NCBI GenBank assembly: GCA_964228145.1
Contig: CAXQZJ010000024.1
Coordinates: 9,835 to 73,834, forward strand
Length of the DNA stretch: 64,000 bases
Direction of reading: 5' to 3'
Origin: Pseudobowmanella sp964228145
GTDB lineage: Bacteria; Pseudomonadota; Gammaproteobacteria; Enterobacterales; Alteromonadaceae
The position numbers and the translations under genes were made by a program. The notes under the pieces were generated by a model. It ran no database searches. It worked only from the letters and a program-made list of their open reading frames with translations, and was not told the DNA's origin. This document shows, in pieces, positions 1 to 7,249 of this stretch. How positions within the stretch are numbered: the first letter of the stretch is position 1; each line of letters opens with the position of its first letter.

Positions 1-457
1 TAAAGTGCAATCACAATTTACTAACGGCGATGGCATCGAAAAATCGCTGTTGTACAGTGGCAATGTACGTATCGTGCAAGGTACGCTGGTGATTGAGGCT
101 GATGAAGTCGAAGTGTTGGCAAAAGAAGGCCCGGGCAAAGAAATTTTTATCGCCCGGGGTCAACCTGCAAAATATCAGCAGACTAAAGAAGATGGCACTT
201 TAGTATCTGCCACAGCGAATGAAATTCGCTATCTGGTCTCTGGCCGTGTTCTAACCCTTGAGGGTGCCGCTGAGCTACAGCAAAACAGCAGTCAGGTCAA
301 AGGCGAGTCGATACGCTTTGATATGCAAAATGAAACCGTAAATGCTGCTGGTACCGACGATCAGGGCGGGCGGGTGACCACCATTTTCCAACCCGCCACA
401 ACAGAAAAAACCAAACAACCGACTGAGCAGGAAAGCGACGACGATGGCAACCCTTAA
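1..457 (+). CDS. lptA: LptA, periplasmic LPS transport protein (5' end cut by window)
   Basis: C-terminal part of the periplasmic bridge protein that carries lipopolysaccharide from the inner-membrane LptBFGC complex to LptDE in the outer membrane. The reading frame is open from the first base, so the signal peptide and first beta strands lie outside the window; a GTG at position 5 is internal, not a start. The visible part has the OstA/LptA pattern of alternating hydrophobic strands, with segments such as YSGNVRIVQGTLVIEADEVEV, and an acidic low-complexity tail. The stop overlaps the start of lptB by 14 bases, the usual translational coupling of this pair. Identification rests on family resemblance and on lptB following directly. 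Confidence 0.9.
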   Translation, partial: KVQSQFTNGDGIEKSLLYSGNVRIVQGTLVIEADEVEVLAKEGPGKEIFIARGQPAKYQQTKEDGTLVSATANEIRYLVSGRVLTLEGAAELQQNSSQVKGESIRFDMQNETVNAAGTDDQGGRVTTIFQPATTEKTKQPTEQESDDDGNP

Positions 458-1169
458 AGCTTCGCATCTGGCCAAGTCATACAAGTCACGTCAGGTAGTA
501 CGAGACGTCAGTCTGGAGGTATCGACCGGCCAGATTGTCGGTCTTCTGGGCCCTAACGGCGCAGGTAAAACCACGACCTTTTATATGATCGTGGGACTGG
601 TTCCCCTGGATAAGGGCACTATCAGCATTGACGAACAGGACTTAACGCTGGCCCCTATGCACAATCGCGCCAGACTCGGAATCGGCTACCTTCCTCAAGA
701 GTCCTCGATTTTTCGTAAGCTAAGCGTTTGGGAAAACCTGATGGCCATCTTACAAACGCGCAAGGAATTGTCGCGTCAGCAACGCGAAGAACAAGCCGAT
801 GAACTGTTAGACGAATTTAACATCAACCATATCCGCAATAGTTTGGGCATGAGCCTGTCAGGGGGCGAACGTCGTCGGGTTGAAATTGCCAGAGCACTGG
901 CAGCGAATCCAAAATTTATTTTACTCGACGAACCCTTCGCGGGTGTTGATCCCATTTCTGTCGGCGATATTAAAAAAATCATTCATCATTTGCGTGATCG
1001 TGGGATAGGCGTACTTATTACCGACCATAATGTCAGGGAAACCCTTGATGTTTGCGAAACCGCCTATATCGTTAGTCATGGGGAGTTAATTGCTCAGGGA
1101 AATGCCGAACAGGTATTGAGTAATCAACAAGTGCGGGATGTATACCTGGGTGAACAATTCAGGCTATAG
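444..1169 (+). CDS. lptB: LptB, LPS export ABC ATPase
   Basis: Cytoplasmic ATPase that powers extraction of LPS from the inner membrane by LptFG. All ABC motifs are visible in 241 residues: Walker A GPNGAGKTT at 36-44, the Q-loop at YLPQESS (about 83-88), the signature LSGGERRR at 138-145, Walker B FILLDEPFAGVDP at 158-170 and the switch histidine in ITDHNVRE. Length is normal for the family (about 240). It starts inside the end of lptA and is followed 67 bases later by rpoN; that gap contains an imperfect hairpin (about 1184-1209) with no T-run, so read-through into rpoN is likely. Confidence 0.97.
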   Translation: MATLKASHLAKSYKSRQVVRDVSLEVSTGQIVGLLGPNGAGKTTTFYMIVGLVPLDKGTISIDEQDLTLAPMHNRARLGIGYLPQESSIFRKLSVWENLMAILQTRKELSRQQREEQADELLDEFNINHIRNSLGMSLSGGERRRVEIARALAANPKFILLDEPFAGVDPISVGDIKKIIHHLRDRGIGVLITDHNVRETLDVCETAYIVSHGELIAQGNAEQVLSNQQVRDVYLGEQFRL

Positions 1170-1236
1170 TTAAACAACAGGAAGCTGGCCCTAGTGTGGG
1201 ACCACCAGCAAATTATCAGGACAGACTTAGAAGTAC

Positions 1237-2685
1237 ATGAAGCCCTCATTACAGCTTAAATTCAGTCAGCAACTTACAATGACGCCACAGCTTCAACAAG
1301 CCATCCGTTTGTTGCAGTTGTCTACGCTGGATTTACAGCAGGAAATTCAGGAAGCGCTGGACAGTAACCCTCTGCTTGAAATGGAAGAAGGCGGTGAAGT
1401 CAGCAGCAATCAGGAAGGTGAAGAATTTTCATCCTCTGACAAGCTGGAATCTGGTGAGGCGCTGGAAAAAGCCGAATTGCCTGATGAATTACCTATCGAC
1501 TCAACCTGGGACGAGTACTACAGCGCATCTTCAGCACCCGCCCCTGCCCCCGTTGCTTCTGGTGATGATGACCAGGTTTTCCAGGGAGAAACGACCGATT
1601 CAATTCAAGATCATTTGCTATGGCAAATGCGTCTGACTCACTTTAGTGAAACTGACCAAGCGATCGCTACCGCAATCATTGATGCTATTGATGATGCTGG
1701 ATATCTGACCTCCAGCGCAGAAGACATTTTGTCCAGTCTCGATATGGACGACAACGAGGTCGAACTGGATGAAGTTGAGTGCGTGTTAAAACGAATTCAA
1801 CTGTTTGATCCGATTGGCGTTGGCGCACGGGATTTAAAGGAATGCCTCAATGTGCAGCTGCGTCAGTTCAGCGATGATACTCCTTGGCTGCATGAAGCCA
1901 AGATCTTGATCAATGACCATATCGATTTGTTAGCCAGTAAAGATTATCGCACGCTGATGCGCAAAACCCGGTTAAATGAAAACCAATTGCGCGAGGCCAT
2001 GCGCCTGATTCAGTCACTCAACCCAAGACCCGGCAATGCGATTATCAGTGCCGAGCCGGAATACGTGATTCCGGATGTGTCTGTAATGAAAAAAAATGGC
2101 CGCTGGATGGTCGAACTAAATCCAGACAGCCTGCCCAAATTAAACATCAATCAGCAATATGCGGCGATGTCCCGGAGCGTTAAAAACAGCTCCGACAGTC
2201 AGTTTATTCGTAGTCATATGCAAGAAGCCAAATGGTTTATTAAAAGTCTGCAAAGCCGTAATGAAACCTTGCTCAAAGTTGCCAACTGTATAGTGCAACA
2301 ACAGCAAGGTTTTTTTGAATATGGCCCGGAAGCAATGAAACCAATGGTGCTGAATGATGTCGCAGAAATGGTAGATATGCATGAATCGACAATTTCACGC
2401 GTAACTACGCAAAAGTATATGCATACACCCAGAGGTATTTTTGAGCTTAAGTACTTCTTCTCCAGCCATGTAGCGACGGAAAATGGCGGGGAATGCTCAT
2501 CAACGGCGATTCGTGCCCTGATCAAGAAACTGGTCGCGGCCGAAACCCCAAGCAAACCTCTGAGCGATAGCAAGATTGCGCAATTGCTCGCTGAGCAAGG
2601 TATCAAGGTAGCAAGGCGAACAATTGCCAAATACCGTGAATCATTAATGATTCCGCCATCCAACCAACGTAAAAGCCTGCTCTGA
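1237..2685 (+). CDS. rpoN: RNA polymerase sigma-54 factor RpoN
   Basis: Alternative sigma factor that recognises -24/-12 promoters and needs AAA+ enhancer-binding activators to open DNA. At 482 residues it has the family length. Region I is the glutamine- and leucine-rich N-terminus (LQQAIRLLQLSTLDLQQEI, within residues 1-50), region II is the acidic stretch around 51-110, followed by the core-binding domain, a helix-turn-helix and the diagnostic RpoN box ARRTIAKYRE at 458-467. Position between lptB and hpf/ptsN is the conserved gammaproteobacterial order. The proteins encoded downstream (EIIA-Ntr, RapZ, NPr) act in nitrogen and envelope signalling. Confidence 0.98.
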   Translation: MKPSLQLKFSQQLTMTPQLQQAIRLLQLSTLDLQQEIQEALDSNPLLEMEEGGEVSSNQEGEEFSSSDKLESGEALEKAELPDELPIDSTWDEYYSASSAPAPAPVASGDDDQVFQGETTDSIQDHLLWQMRLTHFSETDQAIATAIIDAIDDAGYLTSSAEDILSSLDMDDNEVELDEVECVLKRIQLFDPIGVGARDLKECLNVQLRQFSDDTPWLHEAKILINDHIDLLASKDYRTLMRKTRLNENQLREAMRLIQSLNPRPGNAIISAEPEYVIPDVSVMKKNGRWMVELNPDSLPKLNINQQYAAMSRSVKNSSDSQFIRSHMQEAKWFIKSLQSRNETLLKVANCIVQQQQGFFEYGPEAMKPMVLNDVAEMVDMHESTISRVTTQKYMHTPRGIFELKYFFSSHVATENGGECSSTAIRALIKKLVAAETPSKPLSDSKIAQLLAEQGIKVARRTIAKYRESLMIPPSNQRKSLL

Positions 2686-2718
2686 AAAGACAGGCTCACA
2701 GCAAGAGGAATAGGCGAT

Positions 2719-3006
2719 ATGCAAATTAACCTTTCTGGTCACCACGTCGAAATTACCGACTCTCTGCGCGATTATGTCGATACCAAATTTGAAAAGCTGG
2801 AACGGCATTTCGATCATATCAACAATGTCTACGTGATCCTCAATGTAGAAAAACTCAATCAAAAAGCCGAAGCAACGGTACATTTAAACGGTGGTGAGGT
2901 TTTTGCAACCTCAGAACATACAGATATGTATGCTGCAATTGATAGTTTGATAGACAAACTAGACCGACAGGTGATAAAACATAAGGAAAAGCTGAACCGT
3001 CACTAA
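2719..3006 (+). CDS. hpf: Ribosome hibernation promoting factor, short form
   Basis: Small protein (95 residues) that binds the 30S decoding channel of idle ribosomes and promotes 100S dimer formation in stationary phase. The sequence begins MQINLSGHHVEITDSLRDYV and continues with the beta-alpha-beta-beta-beta-alpha ribosome-binding fold; the C-terminal dimerisation domain of the long form is absent, as is usual in gammaproteobacteria. A strong purine-rich site (AGAGGAATAGG) precedes the ATG. It lies 33 bases after rpoN and 13 bases before ptsN, so it is probably co-transcribed with both. Confidence 0.95.
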   Translation: MQINLSGHHVEITDSLRDYVDTKFEKLERHFDHINNVYVILNVEKLNQKAEATVHLNGGEVFATSEHTDMYAAIDSLIDKLDRQVIKHKEKLNRH

Positions 3007-3019
3007 CGCAGTCGTGTAA

Positions 3020-3463
3020 ATGCAATTAACTGAAATCCTGAGCCCGGATTGTGCGGTGTGCGCCGCACCGGGCTCAAGTAAAAAACGCATACTTGAATCC
3101 ATCAGTAAGATCGCCCACCAGCATTCTCAACAACTCAGCGAAAACCAAATTTTGGACGCTCTGGTTTGCCGCGAAAAACTCGGCAGTACCGGAATAGGTC
3201 ACGGTATCGCGATTCCCCACGGACGTATCGAAGGCTTATCTGCCATCACCGCAGTATTGGTCACCTGCAAGCCAGCCATTGATTTTGACGCCATCGATAA
3301 CAAACCGGTGGATGTCTTTTTTGCTATTTTGGTGCCGGCAGAGCAAACTGAAGCGCACTTACAAACCTTATCCAGCGTGGCAACGCGTCTGAGTGATAAA
3401 CAAACGTTAAAACAAATACGCAATGCCGAAACGGATTCTGCATTGTATGAGGCAATCAAGTGA
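3020..3463 (+). CDS. ptsN: Nitrogen PTS enzyme IIA (PtsN)
   Basis: Phosphocarrier of the regulatory nitrogen PTS; in relatives its phosphorylation state controls potassium transport, the KdpD kinase and sigma-E/envelope responses rather than sugar uptake. The 147-residue protein has the PTS EIIA type-2 fold, and the likely phosphorylated residue is His67 in the segment GIAIPHGRIEG. No membrane segment is present. The ATG lacks a good ribosome-binding site, so translation may depend on hpf just upstream. Its stop codon overlaps the GTG start of rapZ by 4 bases, indicating tight coupling. Confidence 0.96.
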   Translation: MQLTEILSPDCAVCAAPGSSKKRILESISKIAHQHSQQLSENQILDALVCREKLGSTGIGHGIAIPHGRIEGLSAITAVLVTCKPAIDFDAIDNKPVDVFFAILVPAEQTEAHLQTLSSVATRLSDKQTLKQIRNAETDSALYEAIK

Positions 3464-4323
3464 AACTCACCATCATCAGTGGTCGCTCTGGGTCAGGAAA
3501 ATCAATTGCGCTGCGCGTTTTAGAAGATCTCGGTTATTATTGTGTAGATAATCTGCCGGTCAACCTGCTCCCCACCCTGACCCATGCCGTGGTGGATGAG
3601 TATGATCAGGTCGCGGTCAGTATTGACGTGCGCAATCTGCCCAAAGAGCCCAACGAACTCACCGAAATTCTCAACTACCTGCCAACCCACTGGAAGGTAA
3701 CATTGGTTTATTTGGATGCGCCCGATGATGTACTGGTAAAGCGGTTCAGCGAAACACGTCGTTTACACCCGCTATCCCGGCATAATATTTCCCTGACCGA
3801 AGCCATAGCGCAAGAGTCTCAGTTACTGTCGCCAATTGTAGAGCGGGCGGACTTGTATATCGATACCGCAGACTTGTCTGTGCACCAATTAGCCGAAATT
3901 GTTCGCGAGCGCATACTGGGTAAAAAAACATCCCGTCTCGTCATCGTGTTTGAAAGCTTTGGCTTCAAGCACGGTATAACCAAAGATGCAGACTATGTTT
4001 TTGATGCACGTTTTTTGCCTAATCCTCATTGGGAGCCAGAGCTGAAACCGTTAACCGGTCTCGATGAACCCGTGCAAAATTTCTTAGGCTCTCAGCCACT
4101 GGTGACCAAATTTATTTGGCAAATCCAAAATTTAATCACTACCTGGTTACCTCATCTGGAACGCAACAACCGAAGCTATGTTACCGTTGCGATCGGCTGT
4201 ACCGGTGGCCAGCACCGCTCGGTATATGTGGCTGAGATGCTGGCGGCCAATATGCGCGTGACGCACCCGGACATTCAGATACGGCATAGAGAACTGCCTA
4301 AAATCACCGGAAAATTACAATGA
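3460..4323 (+). CDS. rapZ: RNase adapter protein RapZ
   Basis: Nucleotide-binding RNA adapter; in E. coli it presents the small RNA GlmZ to RNase E and so tunes glucosamine-6-phosphate synthase. The GTG start forms a GTGA overlap with the ptsN stop. The P-loop GRSGSGKS is at residues 8-15, a second conserved segment DAPDDVLVKRF lies near 87, and the C-terminal RNA-binding domain carries GCTGGQHRSVYVAE, which defines the family. Length (287) matches E. coli RapZ (284). It ends in an ATGA overlap with npr. Whether GlmY/GlmZ exist in this genome cannot be seen from the window. Confidence 0.96.
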   Translation: MKLTIISGRSGSGKSIALRVLEDLGYYCVDNLPVNLLPTLTHAVVDEYDQVAVSIDVRNLPKEPNELTEILNYLPTHWKVTLVYLDAPDDVLVKRFSETRRLHPLSRHNISLTEAIAQESQLLSPIVERADLYIDTADLSVHQLAEIVRERILGKKTSRLVIVFESFGFKHGITKDADYVFDARFLPNPHWEPELKPLTGLDEPVQNFLGSQPLVTKFIWQIQNLITTWLPHLERNNRSYVTVAIGCTGGQHRSVYVAEMLAANMRVTHPDIQIRHRELPKITGKLQ

Positions 4324-4592
4324 CGCTGGAGCGACGTTTACTGATTCAAAATAAGCTTGGCCTGCACGCCCGCGCAGCAACTCAATTGGCAAAGTTAGCC
4401 AATCAGTTTGCTGCGCAGATTACCATCGTCCAGGGTGATAAGAGTGCTCAGGCCAACTCCGTTCTAGGTCTGATGATGCTGGAAAGCCACATGGGCAAAG
4501 AAATCACTGTCATCTGTGAGGGTGAACAGGCACAACAAGCGATGCAGGCTATTGAACAACTGGTCGCCAGTAAGTTTAACGAGGCTGAATAA
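4320..4592 (+). CDS. ptsO: Phosphocarrier NPr (HPr-like, nitrogen PTS)
   Basis: HPr-family protein that passes phosphate from enzyme I-Ntr (PtsP, not in this window) to PtsN. It has 90 residues, with the active-site histidine His16 in NKLGLHARAAT and the regulatory-serine-like region SVLGLMMLESHMGKEI near residues 47-62. The start overlaps the rapZ stop as ATGA. It closes the rpoN-hpf-ptsN-rapZ-npr block; the following 102 bases to mgtE hold no convincing rho-independent terminator. Confidence 0.95.
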   Translation: MTLERRLLIQNKLGLHARAATQLAKLANQFAAQITIVQGDKSAQANSVLGLMMLESHMGKEITVICEGEQAQQAMQAIEQLVASKFNEAE

Positions 4593-4694
4593 CCCCGATA
4601 AGCCGGGTCAATCAGGCAAATAACTGCTGACGTCCTTTTTCAGTTACTCTAAACTATTGTAAAGCCTGATTTTACTCTTCTGAATAAGCAATCC

Positions 4695-6056
4695 ATGTCA
4701 GACGCACTAGAAAGCCAATACAGTCCGGAACAACTGCTCGCCATCAACGATGCGCTTAGCAGTGGTATGTATGTGCACGTGCGCAAAATGTTGCACCATA
4801 TGCCTGCCAGTGATGTGGCCTTGTTGCTGGAATCTACTCCATCCAAGAGTCGCCGGGTACTGTGGCAACTGATTGATCCTGAATATCACGGTGACGTGCT
4901 CGAAGAACTCGGTGAGGATGTGCGAAACGGCATTATCCGCGAAATGATGCCGGAAAAACTCGCCGATGCCGTTGAGGACATGGACACCGATGATCTGGCT
5001 GAGCTGCTACATAGTTTACCGGAATCGGTCGTGCAGGACGTGCTCAAGTCCATGGATGAACAGGACAGGATTCGCGCTCAGAACGCACTGGCGTATGGCG
5101 AAGAGACCGCAGGTTTCGTGATGAATACCGATACGGTGACATTACGCCCGGAAGTCACCGTGGAGGTTATCCTGCGCTATCTCAGGCTCAAAGGCGACGT
5201 ACCTGAGGATACGGACACATTTTATGTGGTGAATCGCCACGATAAATTAATAGGCTCAGTACCTGTCACCCGCCTGCTTACGGCCACCTCAGACATCACT
5301 GTAGAAGAACTGATGAATGAAGATGCTGAGTCTATACCGGTAGATATGCCCGAAACCGAAGTCGCTAAATTATTCGAGCGCTACAACTGGCTATCAGCGC
5401 CTGTGGTTGATAAAGAAAACCGGCTATTGGGACGTATCACCATCGATGACGTGGTAGATATTATCCGCGAAGATGCTGAGCACTCCATGATGAGTATGGC
5501 CGGTCTTGACGATGAGGAAGATACCTTTGCCCCGGTAATGAAGTCGACCCGGCGCCGTTCGGTGTGGCTTGGCGTCAACCTGATCACCGCGTTGATGGCT
5601 GCGGCAGTCAGTGACTTATTTGAAGAAACCCTGAGCGCGCTGGCTGTATTAGCCATTTTAAACACCATAGTGCCAAGTATGGGTGGTGTGGCCGGTAATC
5701 AGACGTTGACGCTGGTTATCCGCGGTATGGCTTTGGGGCATGTCAATGATTCCAACGCACGACCGCTAATCATTAAAGAATTGGCCATCGGTTTTCTCAA
5801 CGGCGTGATATGGGCCGTGTTAATTGCGTCTGTCGTTGCCTTATGGAAGCAAGACCTCAATCTTGGTTTCGTCATTGCCTTTGCAATGCTGGTCAATATG
5901 ATTGCTGCGGGTTTGGCCGGCGCATTCTTACCCTTATTAATGAAACGTATGAATATCGACCCGGCATTGGCCGGTTCGGTGATTCTCACCACGATAACTG
6001 ATGTCGTTGGGATCTTTGCCTTTCTGGGCACCGCCAGCTTGTTGTTAATGCCCTGA
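4695..6056 (+). CDS. mgtE: Magnesium transporter MgtE
   Basis: Inner-membrane Mg2+ channel gated by cytoplasmic Mg2+. The 453 residues follow the family layout: an N-terminal superhelical MgtE domain of repeated short helices (about 30-135), two CBS domains (about 140-265, including DTFYVVNRHDKLIGSVP and LLGRITIDDVVDIIRED), a connecting helix, and five membrane helices from about 290 to the end. The pore region contains NTIVPSMGGVAGNQT, the signature with the conserved GNQ. The stop TGA shares its last base with the ATG of the next gene, an MFS transporter, so the two are translationally coupled. Confidence 0.95.
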   Translation: MSDALESQYSPEQLLAINDALSSGMYVHVRKMLHHMPASDVALLLESTPSKSRRVLWQLIDPEYHGDVLEELGEDVRNGIIREMMPEKLADAVEDMDTDDLAELLHSLPESVVQDVLKSMDEQDRIRAQNALAYGEETAGFVMNTDTVTLRPEVTVEVILRYLRLKGDVPEDTDTFYVVNRHDKLIGSVPVTRLLTATSDITVEELMNEDAESIPVDMPETEVAKLFERYNWLSAPVVDKENRLLGRITIDDVVDIIREDAEHSMMSMAGLDDEEDTFAPVMKSTRRRSVWLGVNLITALMAAAVSDLFEETLSALAVLAILNTIVPSMGGVAGNQTLTLVIRGMALGHVNDSNARPLIIKELAIGFLNGVIWAVLIASVVALWKQDLNLGFVIAFAMLVNMIAAGLAGAFLPLLMKRMNIDPALAGSVILTTITDVVGIFAFLGTASLLLMP

Positions 6057-7243
6057 TGCTGGCTTTGCACCGCAATGTTTATTTGTTATTGGCTGCTCAA
6101 GCGCTGATTGGTTCAACCGGCCCATTGGTGGTGTTTATCGGCGGTTTTATTGGAATTCAGTTAGCACCTTCAGCAACGTTAGCAACGTTGCCTATCAGCT
6201 GTATGATCGCAGGTATCGCGGTCTTTACCTACCCGGTAATACGACTGATGAGTCATCTCGGCCGCAAACGAGGTTTTGTGTTCACCACGCTATTTGGTGT
6301 GCTTAACTGTTTGTTCGCAGCCTTTGCCATTGAGCAACATTCTTTTTGGCTGCTTTGCACTGCGATCTTTTTATTCGGTGTTCCCCTCGCTGCCAATCAA
6401 CAGTGCAGATTTGCCGCGATGGAGTCAGTGCGACCTGAGCAAGCCGGCACTGCGGTATCCGTTTTGCTCCTGGCTGGTTTAGTGGCAGCCTTTATCGGCC
6501 CTGAAATAGGTGCACTAGGGCATCAATTACTCACCTCGCCCTTTTCAGCATCATTTTTGCTGCTGGCTATGGCGATGTTGACTGCCTTAGCATTTATCGC
6601 AGGTTTGGTGCCCACAGACGCGCAATTTAGTAGCGCACAACACCCCCCCAGAGCAATCGGAGATATATTGCGCCAACCGCTGTTTTGGGTTGCGCTCAGC
6701 GCCGCTGCCTGTGGTTTCGCCGTAATGAGTTTTATCATGACCGCGACCCCCATAAGCATGCACGTCCACCATCATTACGATATGCAGCAAACCAAAGTGG
6801 TGATTCAGAGCCATATCGTGGCAATGTACCTTCCCTCCTTGTTTGGTGCCTGGCTGATACAGCGAATCGGCGCGATTAAAATGCTGGTGATTGGCATTAT
6901 TGCCATGTTTATTTGCCTGCTGATCGGTCTAGCCGGTCAGCAATATGTCCATTACTGGTTGGCGTTAGTGCTGCTCGGGGTGGGCTGGAATTTTATGTTT
7001 GTCAGCGGTACCACCTTACTTCCTCGGTGTTATCAACCAGAGGAAAAGTATCGGGTTCAGGGCATCAACGACTTGAGCGTGTTTGCTTCACAAGCAGTTG
7101 CTTCTCTGAGTGCCGGTCTGGTGCTCACTTACACTGGCTGGCATGGCATTCTGGGCATTGCGGCTGTGATGTTAGTGTTGCCGGTTACTGCGCTGATTAT
7201 TTGGCAGCGGCGCGGTAGCGAACTGCCAGAACCGCGCGTTTAA
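6056..7243 (+). CDS. Major facilitator superfamily transporter, substrate unknown
   Basis: Inner-membrane secondary transporter with about twelve predicted helices in 395 residues. A motif-A-like loop SHLGRKRG sits between helices 2 and 3, typical of the MFS, and a hydrophilic loop near residues 190-205 separates the two six-helix halves. The N-terminal helix begins almost at once (HRNVYLLLAAQALIG), so there is no signal peptide. It overlaps the mgtE stop by one base and is probably co-expressed with it. Nothing in the sequence names a substrate. The gene ends six bases from the converging arcB gene; the only hairpin there is a weak 7-base stem inside the last codons (7210-7237). Confidence 0.85.
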   Translation: MLALHRNVYLLLAAQALIGSTGPLVVFIGGFIGIQLAPSATLATLPISCMIAGIAVFTYPVIRLMSHLGRKRGFVFTTLFGVLNCLFAAFAIEQHSFWLLCTAIFLFGVPLAANQQCRFAAMESVRPEQAGTAVSVLLLAGLVAAFIGPEIGALGHQLLTSPFSASFLLLAMAMLTALAFIAGLVPTDAQFSSAQHPPRAIGDILRQPLFWVALSAAACGFAVMSFIMTATPISMHVHHHYDMQQTKVVIQSHIVAMYLPSLFGAWLIQRIGAIKMLVIGIIAMFICLLIGLAGQQYVHYWLALVLLGVGWNFMFVSGTTLLPRCYQPEEKYRVQGINDLSVFASQAVASLSAGLVLTYTGWHGILGIAAVMLVLPVTALIIWQRRGSELPEPRV

Positions 7244-7249
7244 CTCCAA

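Noticed and set aside
1184..1209. Possible terminator between lptB and rpoN
   Set aside because: Stem is interrupted and no T-run follows; lptB and rpoN are normally co-transcribed.
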